Shown: positions 35,954-45,564, numbered from the stretch's first letter. The stretch is 64,000 bases of DNA from Fluoribacter dumoffii NY 23 (GCF_000236165.1 NZ_CM001373.1:2936726-3000725), one strand, 5' to 3'. Notes: generated by a model not told the origin, from the letters alone. Program-made: numbers and translations.

Positions 35954-38218
35954 ATGACAGGAAGTAAAATTCAAAGTTTTGATTTATTCAAAGCAGCTAT
36001 GGGAAACACCGAGTATTTGACAGAAATTAACAAGGATGGAGTCAGCCAAGCCAAGTTTTTAACGACCCTTGAAGAGGGAAAGCTGACTCTCCCGAAACTG
36101 CTTGAGTCCATTCAAATCACCAGAAATCCCCAGGTTAAGTCTCTATTAATCATTCACCTTTTAAGCCAAAATGAGTATTTGTCCTGTTTAAAGGGTGACT
36201 CCCTGTTAAACAGATTATCGACTCAGGACTACCATCTCCCTTCACGACTTAATGCCCTGATTCATCAATTGGATTTACAAATACTCTCACCTCAAATGAT
36301 TGAGAAACTGGATCCCGAAGCAGCACTAAGTATTATTTGCTCTGTCCCTCATTTTCATCAGTTAACGCGGATTCAATTACAAGCCCTCATTGAAAGATTC
36401 CCTCTTTATGAACGCCACAAGGTTCTTAGTTATTGGATGAACCATTTTGTTTCGATGCCTAACGCTCATTACCTCCTGGCTCACTTCATGAATATTGCGG
36501 GTCCGAATGTTATCCAGGAACTAAGCAAAATGGAGCCAAATCAAAAAGAGGCTGTAGTAATTAACATTATTGAACATTTAGGTTGCTTTCATAAACTGCC
36601 AAACAAATTCCTCGAGCATGCCAACAAAGAGTCACATTTGATTTTGGCAATTCGTCTTTATCTCAATGGTCATTATAATCAAGCTAATGCTGCGTTTATA
36701 AATCAATTAACTCTAAAATTACTTGATAAAAATCATGCGTTTTCATTAGAAGCAATAGAACTACTTTTTTGTTTAAATGATAAACTTGCATTTAAAGAAT
36801 TGGCCAAAAAAACTGCTTACTACACTAACTGTTATTTACGAAATAATGCATTTGAAGGAAAAGTGGCATTGTTTTATCAAAGCGGGCAAATCAATATTCA
36901 AAGAACCCTCCAAAATATTCATTTAAAGCCGCATATTTTAGAAGCTTCATCAGAGCAAAGACCAGCAAGCATTCCTGAAGAAAGTTCTTTTATAGAAGCG
37001 CTGCTGAAACACGATAAATCTATTAATTGCTTTGAATATTTTTTATTTCATTATAAAGGCAACTTTGATCCCATTTTCAAGTTACTCAATGATTATATGA
37101 TGTTTTATGAGCAATGTGAGAATGCGCGATCCCGAAATAAAGCGATACACCACTTGGGGTTTATGCTAAAGCGCCCTGAACTGGATATAACTGTAAAAGA
37201 AGCACTTTTTACAGCCTTCTTAAATCACCCTCTCTTGTTTGATGAGCAAGTGAGTTATCAACTGTTTTTATTTGATGCAAAACGAATTATTCGCTATTTT
37301 GGACTTCAAGGCGGCAAAGAGAATTATCAGCGGGTGATCAATTTGTGTACGCTCGCTCTAAAAAACCTTAATTCTGAAAAAAACGGGGAACTCATTCAGA
37401 TTGCTCAACAAGCACTCTCAGAAGCACGCCAGGAATTAATTTTTTCTAATCGCCAGGGATTTTTATCCAGTGTTATCAAATGGATTCAACGCTGTTGGGC
37501 TTACGGATGGACTGGTTTTTTCAAACCAAACTTGCCCACTTATGTCCTATCGGAAAATTGGGCCGCGGAAGAAACACAACAACTCCCTGTATCGATACAA
37601 GACTCCACCTCAACTGCAGAAACACAGGATCTTCACTCTTTGCTAAACAATATTACTCTCCCCTTAACTCAGGAAAAAGTCGAGGACATTATCAAAGCAT
37701 TAGATTGGTATTCGCTCCAGCCGGTACCTACAAACGAACTGATTACCCGCTTCAATCTTCATCAATTGTTTCACTATATTTTGCAGCATAAAGAAGATAA
37801 TAGGAAACTTTATCATTGGCTAAAAGACAATCAAAATCCGTTCATCGTCAATCAGTTTCGGCTTTTGGAGTTAATGCTGAAAGAAAGGTCACGGGATGAA
37901 ATAAATTTATTACTTTTGCAAATCAACGAAGATTCCGACAATCTACAGTATATTTCGGAAGAGTTGAACAGTCTTATGCCAGAACTGGTAATCAAACCTA
38001 GGACAATGCCTTCAAACAACTCAGAAAAACCAGATTTTGTGGAGAGTACCGCTAAAGTGCTCTCTGGCTATGTTTACGGAGCAACTGAATATGCCCAAAG
38101 TGCATTGCATTGGGCCGAAGGTTTTTTTTCCAAAATTAAAAAACCGGTGCATGAAGAGGAGGATGATTTTGAGGTAGAACACATTGACTCGTTCAATTCA
38201 ATGATCAGGGAAAATTGA
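35954..38218 (+). CDS. Helical protein of unknown function, Dot/Icm effector candidate
   Basis: 754 residues from ATG 35954, chosen for the AAAGGAG seven bases before it rather than the GTG at 35897. No signal peptide. It reads as an all-helical, HEAT-like repeat protein with no catalytic motif recognised. Tryptophan and aromatic residues cluster near 510-530 (IKWIQRCWAYGWTGFF) and again near 705-730. The C-terminus holds an acidic run (HEEEDDFEVEHID) within the last 25 residues, resembling the E-block that helps Dot/Icm translocation. It is convergent with the LpxXL-type gene, with only 4 bp between stops. Function unknown. Confidence 0.65.
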   Translation: MTGSKIQSFDLFKAAMGNTEYLTEINKDGVSQAKFLTTLEEGKLTLPKLLESIQITRNPQVKSLLIIHLLSQNEYLSCLKGDSLLNRLSTQDYHLPSRLNALIHQLDLQILSPQMIEKLDPEAALSIICSVPHFHQLTRIQLQALIERFPLYERHKVLSYWMNHFVSMPNAHYLLAHFMNIAGPNVIQELSKMEPNQKEAVVINIIEHLGCFHKLPNKFLEHANKESHLILAIRLYLNGHYNQANAAFINQLTLKLLDKNHAFSLEAIELLFCLNDKLAFKELAKKTAYYTNCYLRNNAFEGKVALFYQSGQINIQRTLQNIHLKPHILEASSEQRPASIPEESSFIEALLKHDKSINCFEYFLFHYKGNFDPIFKLLNDYMMFYEQCENARSRNKAIHHLGFMLKRPELDITVKEALFTAFLNHPLLFDEQVSYQLFLFDAKRIIRYFGLQGGKENYQRVINLCTLALKNLNSEKNGELIQIAQQALSEARQELIFSNRQGFLSSVIKWIQRCWAYGWTGFFKPNLPTYVLSENWAAEETQQLPVSIQDSTSTAETQDLHSLLNNITLPLTQEKVEDIIKALDWYSLQPVPTNELITRFNLHQLFHYILQHKEDNRKLYHWLKDNQNPFIVNQFRLLELMLKERSRDEINLLLLQINEDSDNLQYISEELNSLMPELVIKPRTMPSNNSEKPDFVESTAKVLSGYVYGATEYAQSALHWAEGFFSKIKKPVHEEEDDFEVEHIDSFNSMIREN

Positions 38219-38222
38219 ACCG

Positions 38223-39071
38223 TTACAATTTAAGTTTCCAGCGTTTATGCATCCAGTTCCATTGTTCAGGGTGAGCCAAGATAATACGCTCTAAAGCTTG
38301 ATTATACGCCAGGGTATTATAATAGAGGGAATCTTGAGCATTATCATAATCCTTCCAGGGAATGGGCTCATAAAACTCTAAAACATGTTTTCCATTCGGC
38401 AGTCTATAGCCTGCAGCGGGGATTACCGGAACTCCTGTATAGCGAGACAGGGTGGCCAGACTACGGTAGGTTCCTGCTTTTACACCAAAAAACTCAACCG
38501 CGATGCCATCGCGGTTAACCAATGAGGCATGTTGGTCGAGAACAAAAATTACTGCATGATTTTTTTCTAAGGCAGCACAAACCTTATCCAGAGAATTCTT
38601 TTTAGGGATGACATTCAACCCGACTTGGTAGTATTGCTTAAATAAGCTTCGTTCAATAAATTTAATGGAGAGGGTTCGGCGAATAAAATGAAACTGTCCT
38701 TGAAATTCCTTGAAATTGAGAACACCCCCAATTGGTGCAACTTCCCAATTGCCAAAATGTCCGGTCAGAACCAATACTCCTTTTTGTTGCGCTACAACTG
38801 CCAACATATTTTCATGGCCACGCACTTCAACTAAATTACTTAAATCCTCTTCCGACATAAAACGCAATTGAATCGCTTCTTTAAACGATTTAAGTAAATG
38901 CGAATAGTATGAAATGGCCAAGCGTTTTTTTTGGTCGCCATTCAATTGATCCCCGAAAACACGATCAATATTCGCCATTATCACCTGGCGCTTGTAAGGC
39001 AAAAATTTATAAACGAATCGCCCAAAAACGCTCACAGGCAAGTCATTGATTTTTTGTTCAAGTTCAGTCAC
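38223..39071 (-). CDS. LpxXL-type lipid A secondary acyltransferase
   Basis: 282 residues, starting at GTG 39071, overlapping the fabF-like gene by 8 bp. The LpxL/HtrB family catalytic motif HX4E is His105-FGNW-Glu110 (TGHFGNWE). A second conserved block is VFVLDQHAS. Family members add a secondary acyl chain to the lipid A precursor at the inner membrane. Because it is the last gene of a cluster with an AcpXL-like carrier, it is best read as the enzyme that transfers the very-long-chain fatty acid, as in Rhizobium acpXL-lpxXL clusters. Confidence 0.85.
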   Translation of the reverse strand: MTELEQKINDLPVSVFGRFVYKFLPYKRQVIMANIDRVFGDQLNGDQKKRLAISYYSHLLKSFKEAIQLRFMSEEDLSNLVEVRGHENMLAVVAQQKGVLVLTGHFGNWEVAPIGGVLNFKEFQGQFHFIRRTLSIKFIERSLFKQYYQVGLNVIPKKNSLDKVCAALEKNHAVIFVLDQHASLVNRDGIAVEFFGVKAGTYRSLATLSRYTGVPVIPAAGYRLPNGKHVLEFYEPIPWKDYDNAQDSLYYNTLAYNQALERIILAHPEQWNWMHKRWKLKL

Positions 39072-40341
39072 AAGCTTTGATCACCAAACACGCATTCATA
39101 CTGGCAAACCCGCGGTTGATCGTCAAGGCATAAGGACCTCGCGTTAGAGACTGATGATCCGCACTTACAGATAAACCTGTACAACTGGGTGCAATATTTT
39201 GCAAATTCGCTATACCGGGTACGCATCGGGATGAAAGCGCATAGGTTGTCATCACCGTGTCAATCAATCCAGACGCGCATATAGTATGTCCCATAGACCA
39301 TTTAAATGCGGTTACGGGGACCTGCTGCTGGGCAAACACATTTTGAATTGCCTGCGATTCACTATAGTCTGATTTACTATTACCATTTCCATGCGCAACA
39401 ATACAACCGATATCCTTGGTATTTAACTCTACTACATCGAGGGTACGCTGTATCAACTCGGCAAGTTGCAGACCACTTGTATCCAGAGAAAATAGTCCCT
39501 CTGCTTCAGTGGTCGATAATCCGCCAATTATCTCCCCATAACATTTTGCTGAACGTGAACGCATACTGGCTTCACTTTCTAAAACCAAAGCAGCAGCACC
39601 TTCAGCTAAAATGGTTCCATCATGGGCTTCATCAAAAGGTTTTAAATGTTGACTACTTAAGACGCCTAATTGCTCATAGTAAAACAAAGCTTGAGGTTCA
39701 ACAGCCATATCATAGGCAACAACAACAGCGCGTTCTGCCTGGCCACTGCTAATGGCATGATAAGCTTCCAATAGGGCTTGAGTGCCGCCGGCGGCATGAT
39801 TTGTTATATTATGATTGGGTCCCTTAAATTCATAGGTTATTCCAGTATAGGCAAGAACATTATTGGGCAATATACGTAATAACCACATGGGATGAACTGT
39901 TTCAAATAAATGTTGCGCAAATTGCTGCATATTGCCTTGAGTCTTGGCAAGCAAAGGCAAAAAATCATATTGTTGAAAATACTTATTTCCCGGGGAGCCG
40001 ACAAAAACAGCAGTTTGTTCATTAAACGAAGCAGGGTTTGCAAGACTATCCCGATAAGCGATCATCTCGCTGTGTTCAATTGCTTGTACTGCGGCATTAA
40101 TTCCCATTACATCTTGTCGTGAAATGACTTTCATTAATTTGCGATCAGGCAACATTTTTGCAGGATTAAATTCTTTTAACTCTCCTCCCAGACGATGAGA
40201 CCATTGCGATAAGTCCCACTGGGTTATTTCAGCAATACCATTTTTCCCTTGCAAAATCGCATCCCAGGTTGCATCAGCAGTAGCACCTGCCGCAGTAAGT
40301 GCGCTTCGTCCTGTTATAAATACTCTATTGCCTTGACTCAT
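39064..40341 (-). CDS. FabF-like beta-ketoacyl synthase lacking the active-site cysteine
   Basis: 425 residues of the KAS II fold. Both histidine motifs are kept (VAHGNGNSKSD and SMGHTICASG). At the nucleophile, where active enzymes read TACxSG, this protein reads Asn181-His-Ala183-Ala-Gly-Gly, so the catalytic Cys is Ala183. It cannot load an acyl chain in the normal way and probably acts as a partner (chain-length-factor-like) or decarboxylase for the adjacent intact synthase. Its ATG overlaps that gene's stop (ATGA), in keeping with a heterodimer. Similar tandem fabF genes (fabF1XL/fabF2XL) occur in rhizobial clusters for very-long-chain fatty acids. Confidence 0.85.
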   Translation of the reverse strand: MSQGNRVFITGRSALTAAGATADATWDAILQGKNGIAEITQWDLSQWSHRLGGELKEFNPAKMLPDRKLMKVISRQDVMGINAAVQAIEHSEMIAYRDSLANPASFNEQTAVFVGSPGNKYFQQYDFLPLLAKTQGNMQQFAQHLFETVHPMWLLRILPNNVLAYTGITYEFKGPNHNITNHAAGGTQALLEAYHAISSGQAERAVVVAYDMAVEPQALFYYEQLGVLSSQHLKPFDEAHDGTILAEGAAALVLESEASMRSRSAKCYGEIIGGLSTTEAEGLFSLDTSGLQLAELIQRTLDVVELNTKDIGCIVAHGNGNSKSDYSESQAIQNVFAQQQVPVTAFKWSMGHTICASGLIDTVMTTYALSSRCVPGIANLQNIAPSCTGLSVSADHQSLTRGPYALTINRGFASMNACLVIKACD

Positions 40342-41636
40342 AAACCCGCTCCTTCAAACTCAGGATGTTTAAATAACAGGCAACTATTAGAGCCACCAAA
40401 CCCAAAAGAATTGGAAAGAACCACCCCTAAAGAACGCTCACGGGGACCATCAACCACGTAATCCAAATCACATTCCGGATCGGGAGTGGTTAAATTGGCT
40501 GTCTTGGGTATAACTGCCTGCTCTATGGATTTAACGGATAATACGGCTTCAAGCGCCCCTGCCGCAGCAATCAAATGTCCGGTTTGGCCTTTAGTAGAAC
40601 TTACAGGCAAGTTTGCAACAGACTCTCCAAAAACTGCCTTAATCGCATTTGTTTCACTTAAGTCATTCATTTTGGTTGAGGTGCCATGAGCATTAATGTA
40701 ATCCACATCGGAAGCTTTAACTCCGGCATCATAAAGTGCGCGCTCTATAGCTTGTATCGCACCATCACCATTTGGATGTGAATCAGTAATTCGGTAAGAG
40801 CTTAACGAATTGCCTTCGCCAGCTAATTCTGCGTAAATCCGCGCTCCCCGCGCCTTTGCCTTTTCCCATTCTTCCAAAATTAAAAATGCAGCACCTTCTC
40901 CTAAAACAAAACCATTCCGGGTTCCATCAAAAGGTCTACTCGCTGTTTCGGGTGTACTGTTATACGTAGATAAAGCACCCAGTAAACAAAAGCTGGACAA
41001 GCCTAGAGGGTTAATCATGGAATCAAATCCTCCAGCCAATATAAAATCCGCTTCCCCCCGGCGAATTACTTGCATTGCCAGCCCTAAAGCCTGACCGCCT
41101 GATGCACATGCTGTATGAACCGAGGAAGCATAACCTCTGATACCAAATTGCTGAATTAATAAAGAAAGTCCTGAATTGGGTGTGGTTTTACCGAAATCAG
41201 ACAGCTTATAAAATTCTTGGGTATTGGCCAGCAAGCGTCCCCAATCTGCTTCGCCATCTTGAGCACCTATTTGTTGAAAACGGGACAAATAGTCAAATTC
41301 GGCAGTCATCATGCCACTACCGGTAACTACGCCCCATTGGGCTGCAGTGTGTTCTGTAGGCAAAATGCCTGCATCATCGAAAGCTTGCTGGGCGGCTTCA
41401 AGCGCATAGCGGGTAAACGGCACAGAAAATCGACTGCGTTTTGTGGTTAATTTAGGATCAAGGGAAAAATTTTTTACTTCGGCAGCGATATAAGTTGGAA
41501 AAGCACTGGCATCAAATTGATTGATTACTCCAATTCCGGAGCGGCCATCCAATAAATTTGACCATGTAGACTCAACATCAAGTCCTAACGGAGAAACTGC
41601 TCCCAAACCTGTAATAGCCACTCGTCTCTTTTTCAC
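40338..41636 (-). CDS. FabF-like beta-ketoacyl-ACP synthase II
   Basis: 432 residues. The active-site Cys177 lies in SSVHTACASGG, with His motifs at NAHGTSTKMND and TGHLIAAAGALE, so the Cys-His-His triad is complete. It condenses malonyl-ACP with a growing acyl chain. It lies between the double hot-dog gene (2 bp gap) and the Cys-less synthase (ATGA overlap). It is probably the active half of an elongating pair for the lipid A very-long-chain acid, separate from housekeeping FabF. Confidence 0.92.
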   Translation of the reverse strand: MKKRRVAITGLGAVSPLGLDVESTWSNLLDGRSGIGVINQFDASAFPTYIAAEVKNFSLDPKLTTKRSRFSVPFTRYALEAAQQAFDDAGILPTEHTAAQWGVVTGSGMMTAEFDYLSRFQQIGAQDGEADWGRLLANTQEFYKLSDFGKTTPNSGLSLLIQQFGIRGYASSVHTACASGGQALGLAMQVIRRGEADFILAGGFDSMINPLGLSSFCLLGALSTYNSTPETASRPFDGTRNGFVLGEGAAFLILEEWEKAKARGARIYAELAGEGNSLSSYRITDSHPNGDGAIQAIERALYDAGVKASDVDYINAHGTSTKMNDLSETNAIKAVFGESVANLPVSSTKGQTGHLIAAAGALEAVLSVKSIEQAVIPKTANLTTPDPECDLDYVVDGPRERSLGVVLSNSFGFGGSNSCLLFKHPEFEGAGL

Positions 41637-41638
41637 TT

Positions 41639-42535
41639 TTATTTACCTCTGGGAATTAGCACTACATCTACAACACAAACGCGTTTACCTGCAACTTCGC
41701 TACGATAAGAAAGAATCAATTCCTCTTCCGTTTGCTTTTTGACTGTTAGCAAACATTGCAGAATATCACCAGGATATACGAACTCGTTCATTTTTATTTT
41801 GCGAAATGCGCTCACTTTATAGTCTACCGGATACCCTGCGCGCCGAATAAATTCATATGCCAAATTTAACTTGCATTCCAACAATACCGTCATAGGTAAT
41901 ACGGGTTTTTTAGGAAAATGATCGGCAAAATAAGGAGCTGCGCGTGTTATACGTTTTTCTGCCGTTAAGCTCACGCCCGGCTGACAGGAACGAATTCGGT
42001 CAAAGGTCATCGGTACTACAGGCAATTGCAAATTGATAATGGGTTCGTCATTCGCTATTGGCGTACTTTCTGCACATACAGTTAACCAATCACCAGGACG
42101 ATTAATTTCATTATATTGCTGTTTTACTTCGTTCAAATCAATGAAATTGTCCATAGGCAGCATAGGGCCCAGGGCGCCTTCGATGCTGAAGACACGTTCA
42201 TTACCCACCCTTGCTTCGCTATAGTATTGCATTGCTGAATTATCCTGATGCTCAATAAACGACTCAAGTAACAAAGTCTCCCCGACATAAGCCGGTCGAT
42301 GCATGGAGGCACTAGCAACGATACCGGCTACAGGCCTGCAGGTAAATTCTTGCAGTGACATTACATTCCAGGCAGCCAACTGCCCTAGGGTTTCTCCGAT
42401 TAATGAAGGGATAAAACAGGGCCGTCCCTGCTCATCAACTGTGAGAAACGGATCATTGGGGGTAATATGTTTGATTCCCCGGATCAACTGACCAGGAGAT
42501 GACTCCACTATACGATCAACAAATAAGAATCTCAT
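41639..42535 (-). CDS. Double hot-dog 3-hydroxyacyl-ACP dehydratase (FabZXL-like)
   Basis: 298 residues, about twice a FabZ, with two hot-dog domains. The second keeps the catalytic pair His206 and Glu220 (ADHFPKKPVLP..LLE), spaced 14 as in FabZ. The first (about residues 1-130) has Glu49 in SLIGETLGQLAAW but no matching His, so it looks inactive or structural. Expected role: dehydrate 3-hydroxyacyl chains on the AcpXL-like carrier. It is the second gene after the carrier, 46 bp away. Confidence 0.85.
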   Translation of the reverse strand: MRFLFVDRIVESSPGQLIRGIKHITPNDPFLTVDEQGRPCFIPSLIGETLGQLAAWNVMSLQEFTCRPVAGIVASASMHRPAYVGETLLLESFIEHQDNSAMQYYSEARVGNERVFSIEGALGPMLPMDNFIDLNEVKQQYNEINRPGDWLTVCAESTPIANDEPIINLQLPVVPMTFDRIRSCQPGVSLTAEKRITRAAPYFADHFPKKPVLPMTVLLECKLNLAYEFIRRAGYPVDYKVSAFRKIKMNEFVYPGDILQCLLTVKKQTEEELILSYRSEVAGKRVCVVDVVLIPRGK

Positions 42536-42581
42536 CAGATTTTATAAAACCTTATTAATCTTGATATTAGAAACACCCTAA

Positions 42582-42995
42582 TTATGCCTCAGATCCAGCA
42601 GTTTGTTGCTCTTGAATTGCTGCAACAACCAGCTTGCAAAATGTTTCAATAGTAAACAGCATGGGTATTTCATTTACTTTCATATTGGGTTTGAATTGCT
42701 CAGCAGGAACTTCGCTTAAATAGTTTTGCAATGCTTTCAAACCTTCTTCGGTGATGACGCCACCTTTCTCGAATTCATCTTCTGCCAAGGCACCGCGTGC
42801 ATTTTTTTCCAATTGGCCGCGCGGGATCTTAATTTTGAATTCTTTCTCCAGCTGGAAAACCAAATCAAGAAAATCTATAGATTCTGCGCCCAGATCTGCT
42901 ATCAACCGACTGTTAAGAGAGACTTCTTCTACATCAATTACTAGCACATCAGCAACAATTTCCCTAACTTTAGGATAAACGTCTGCTACATTCAT
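42582..42995 (-). CDS. AcpXL-like acyl carrier protein
   Basis: 137 residues, longer than a normal ACP (about 78). The phosphopantetheine site is Ser39 in DLGAES, followed by IDFLDLVFQLEKEFKIKIP, close to the AcpXL pattern from Rhizobium (IDFLD-VF--DKEF-IKIP). The C-terminal 60 residues form an extra tail (helix near TEEGLKALQNYL). AcpXL carries the C28 chain for lipid A. In this cluster it is the substrate carrier for all neighbouring enzymes. Confidence 0.88.
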   Translation of the reverse strand: MNVADVYPKVREIVADVLVIDVEEVSLNSRLIADLGAESIDFLDLVFQLEKEFKIKIPRGQLEKNARGALAEDEFEKGGVITEEGLKALQNYLSEVPAEQFKPNMKVNEIPMLFTIETFCKLVVAAIQEQQTAGSEA

Positions 42996-43081
42996 ATTTC
43001 TTCCTCAGAGATAGCTAATTTACAAAGCCGGAAATTATACCATAGATTTTTTTAAAGGTATAAAATTAAGAAAGATAAGGT

Positions 43082-43837
43082 TTAACCAACCCGGCTATAC
43101 CCTGCATCAACAAATAAAGTATGCGCATTAATCATCGCCGCTTCCGGCAAACACAAAAGGTAAATGGCATCAGCCACATCTTGTGGGGTCAATGGTCTGT
43201 CTGTTAAAGAGTGTGCCTGATACTCATCAAGTAACTGTTCTCTGTTAGGGAAATGCTTCAATGCATCAGTATCAACTACTCCAGCAGAAACAGTATTTAC
43301 CGTAATTCCGTCGGGTGCCAACTCAAGACTCAACGAACGAACCAAAGCTTCGAGAGCTGCCTTAGAGGCACCAATAAAGGCATAATTAGGAATTGCTCTA
43401 GACGCACCAAGACTTGATAAGGCAATGATTCGGCTTCCTTTAGGCATTATTGAGCGTGCTTCAATAGCCAGATGATTTAATGCTAAAGCATTGGTTTCCA
43501 AACACCAGCGCCAGTGTTTGGTTGACATTTTGAGAGCTGATTTTAAAACACCGCTAGCAGCATTACTAATTAGAAAATCAAGGCGATTAAAATGCTCTCG
43601 GAATTGAGCAAACATTTCTTTTACAGACTGATGATCTGCTACGTTCGCTTGTAAGGCAATTGCTTTACGGCCCATAGCCTTGATTTCCTCGACCAAAGAT
43701 TGGGCTTCGTCAGAACTGTTGTAATAAACTATGGCAATATCACTTCCTGCCTGAGCTAACTTTAATGCAGTAGCCTTTCCGATGCCCCGGGCACCGCCAG
43801 TAATTAATCCAACCTTACCTGCAAAAACCAAACTCAT
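43082..43837 (-). CDS. FabL-type enoyl-ACP reductase (short-chain dehydrogenase)
   Basis: 251 residues from ATG 43837, with GAGGAAAATTTC upstream. The nucleotide-binding motif is TGGARGIG. The catalytic pair is Tyr152 and Lys159 (NYAFIGASK), a YX6K spacing that marks enoyl reductases rather than FabG (YX3K). NAASGV and DTDALKHFPNRE strongly recall FabL of Bacillus (enoyl-ACP reductase III). It likely reduces the double bond in each elongation round. As the first gene of the cluster it completes the cycle together with the dehydratase and synthases, although no dedicated ketoreductase is present. Confidence 0.85.
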   Translation of the reverse strand: MSLVFAGKVGLITGGARGIGKATALKLAQAGSDIAIVYYNSSDEAQSLVEEIKAMGRKAIALQANVADHQSVKEMFAQFREHFNRLDFLISNAASGVLKSALKMSTKHWRWCLETNALALNHLAIEARSIMPKGSRIIALSSLGASRAIPNYAFIGASKAALEALVRSLSLELAPDGITVNTVSAGVVDTDALKHFPNREQLLDEYQAHSLTDRPLTPQDVADAIYLLCLPEAAMINAHTLFVDAGYSRVG

Positions 43838-44181
43838 GAAATTTTCCTCACCAACTTCAATTATTAAAACATGCAACTTTTGCTGTAGACCTGGAATTAA
43901 TAAGAAATCACCTTTCCAGTTGAGCAAATAGGCCGGATACATGACGCGAACCAGAATAGATCATGGAAAAACCCAGATCGACTCAATTTCACTGGCCTTA
44001 ATTTCTAACCTCCAGCGCCTCAAATATTGATACACTTTTGGACTAAAAGTTACAAAAGCTACATTTTCTTTTGTATTGAGCGATAAAGCAATGTTTAAAG
44101 CATTAAATTTTTAAATATCTTGTTTCCCGAGAGCTAACTTTGTACTATCCGCACACGATAAAGATAAATATATATTAATGA
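43838..44181. other. Divergent promoter region fabL / MFS gene
   Basis: About 344 bases between the minus-strand acyl-chain cluster and the plus-strand YajR-like gene. An in-frame extension of fabL runs into it, but the ribosome site favours the shorter gene. The stretch is AT-rich (44080-44180). It must hold both promoters, but no certain -35/-10 pair or operator was picked out. Confidence 0.35.
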
Positions 44182-45537
44182 ATGAAGCATTCCTGGTTTA
44201 AAACTGTATTTCCCATAGCAGCGATTTTCTCTTTTCGCATGTTAGGCTTGTTTTTACTTATACCTGTTTTTAGTATTTATGCAGAAAATTTGCAAAGTGC
44301 AACTCCTGCATTAGTAGGCTTTGCCTTGGGAATTTATGGACTTGCTCAAGGCCTGCTGCAAATGCCTTTTGGAATGCTTTCCGATAAAATAGGAAGAAAA
44401 CCTATGATCACTGCAGGTTTGCTTCTTTTTGCATTGGGTAGTTTGCTTGGAGCCCTAACCCATTCGATTTATGGAATGATCGTGGCCAGATTACTCCAAG
44501 GCACCGGTGCCGTAGGTAGTGTTTTAATTGCCTTGCTCGCTGATTTAACTCCTGATGAACAACGCACTAAAGCCATGGCGGTGATTGGTATGACCATTGG
44601 AACCTCTTTTAGCCTGGCCATGGTTGTTAGCCCCATCCTTACCCATCATTTTGGTCTGGCCGGTATCTTTTATCTAACTACCATGTTAGCAATAGCCGGG
44701 ATTGTATTACTTCACTGGGTTATTCCAAAGCCAGTTCACGAACGTTTTCATATAGACAGTGAAACCAATCCGGCCTTACTGAAGCAAGTTATTTCAAACA
44801 TGCAATTGCAACGCCTGAATTTAGGGATTTTTTGTCAGCATTTTATTCTCACTGCTACTTTTTTTGCGATTCCTTTTATCTTGAGAAAACAGGTTGAACT
44901 AGGTCATTTATCCCAGCAATGGCATTTTTATCTGCCCCTTATGGTCATTTCATTCATTCTCATGATCCCTTTTATTGTCCTTGCTGAAAAGAAAAAACAG
45001 ATGAAATCTGTTTTTGTATCCTCTGTACTCGTCATGACCATAGCTCAATTATTATTAGCCTACACCTTTCAAAACTGGTACAGCCTGTGTTTTCTCATGC
45101 TCATTTATTTTATTGCCTTTAATATTCTTGAAGCCGCATTGCCCTCGCTGGTATCCAAGCAGGCAAATCCCAACAGCAAAGGGACTGCTATGGGGATTTA
45201 TTCAACCAGCCAATTTTTGGGACTCTTCATTGGTGGGGCACTGGCCGGGGTTTTATATCAGTGGTTTAGTAGCGAGGGTATTTTTATCACTAATGCAGTC
45301 TTGGGCGTTATATGGTTATTGATCTCCTCTTCCATGAAAACAAATGCCGCCATCGCAACCCTTATTTTGCCCTATTCTCAATTGCAAAAAGATGAAACCG
45401 TTATTCAGGCATTATTAAAAGTTAAAGGAATCATCGAAGTGGCATTTGCGAAAGAGGAAGGGGTTATTTATTTACGAATTGATAAACAAAACTATCTTGA
45501 AGGTAGTGCAGAAAAGATATTAAAAAATATCAATTAA
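44182..45537 (+). CDS. YajR-like MFS transporter
   Basis: 451 residues with twelve membrane helices. The MFS motif A lies between TM2 and TM3 (FGMLSDKIGRKP), and RLLQGTGAVGSV follows as in drug/proton antiporters. After TM12 an extra soluble domain of about 65 residues (VIQALLKVKGIIEVAFAKEEGVIYLRID) matches the YAM domain of E. coli YajR. The substrate is unknown. It is divergent from the fabL cluster and convergent with queF. Confidence 0.85.
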   Translation: MKHSWFKTVFPIAAIFSFRMLGLFLLIPVFSIYAENLQSATPALVGFALGIYGLAQGLLQMPFGMLSDKIGRKPMITAGLLLFALGSLLGALTHSIYGMIVARLLQGTGAVGSVLIALLADLTPDEQRTKAMAVIGMTIGTSFSLAMVVSPILTHHFGLAGIFYLTTMLAIAGIVLLHWVIPKPVHERFHIDSETNPALLKQVISNMQLQRLNLGIFCQHFILTATFFAIPFILRKQVELGHLSQQWHFYLPLMVISFILMIPFIVLAEKKKQMKSVFVSSVLVMTIAQLLLAYTFQNWYSLCFLMLIYFIAFNILEAALPSLVSKQANPNSKGTAMGIYSTSQFLGLFIGGALAGVLYQWFSSEGIFITNAVLGVIWLLISSSMKTNAAIATLILPYSQLQKDETVIQALLKVKGIIEVAFAKEEGVIYLRIDKQNYLEGSAEKILKNIN

Positions 45538-45564
45538 CACGAGTAGTACCGAGTAATTTCTTTA

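Noticed and set aside
39306..39752. 148-codon plus-strand open frame
   Set aside because: It lies wholly antisense to the Cys-less FabF-like gene, has no ribosome site and an unlikely composition.
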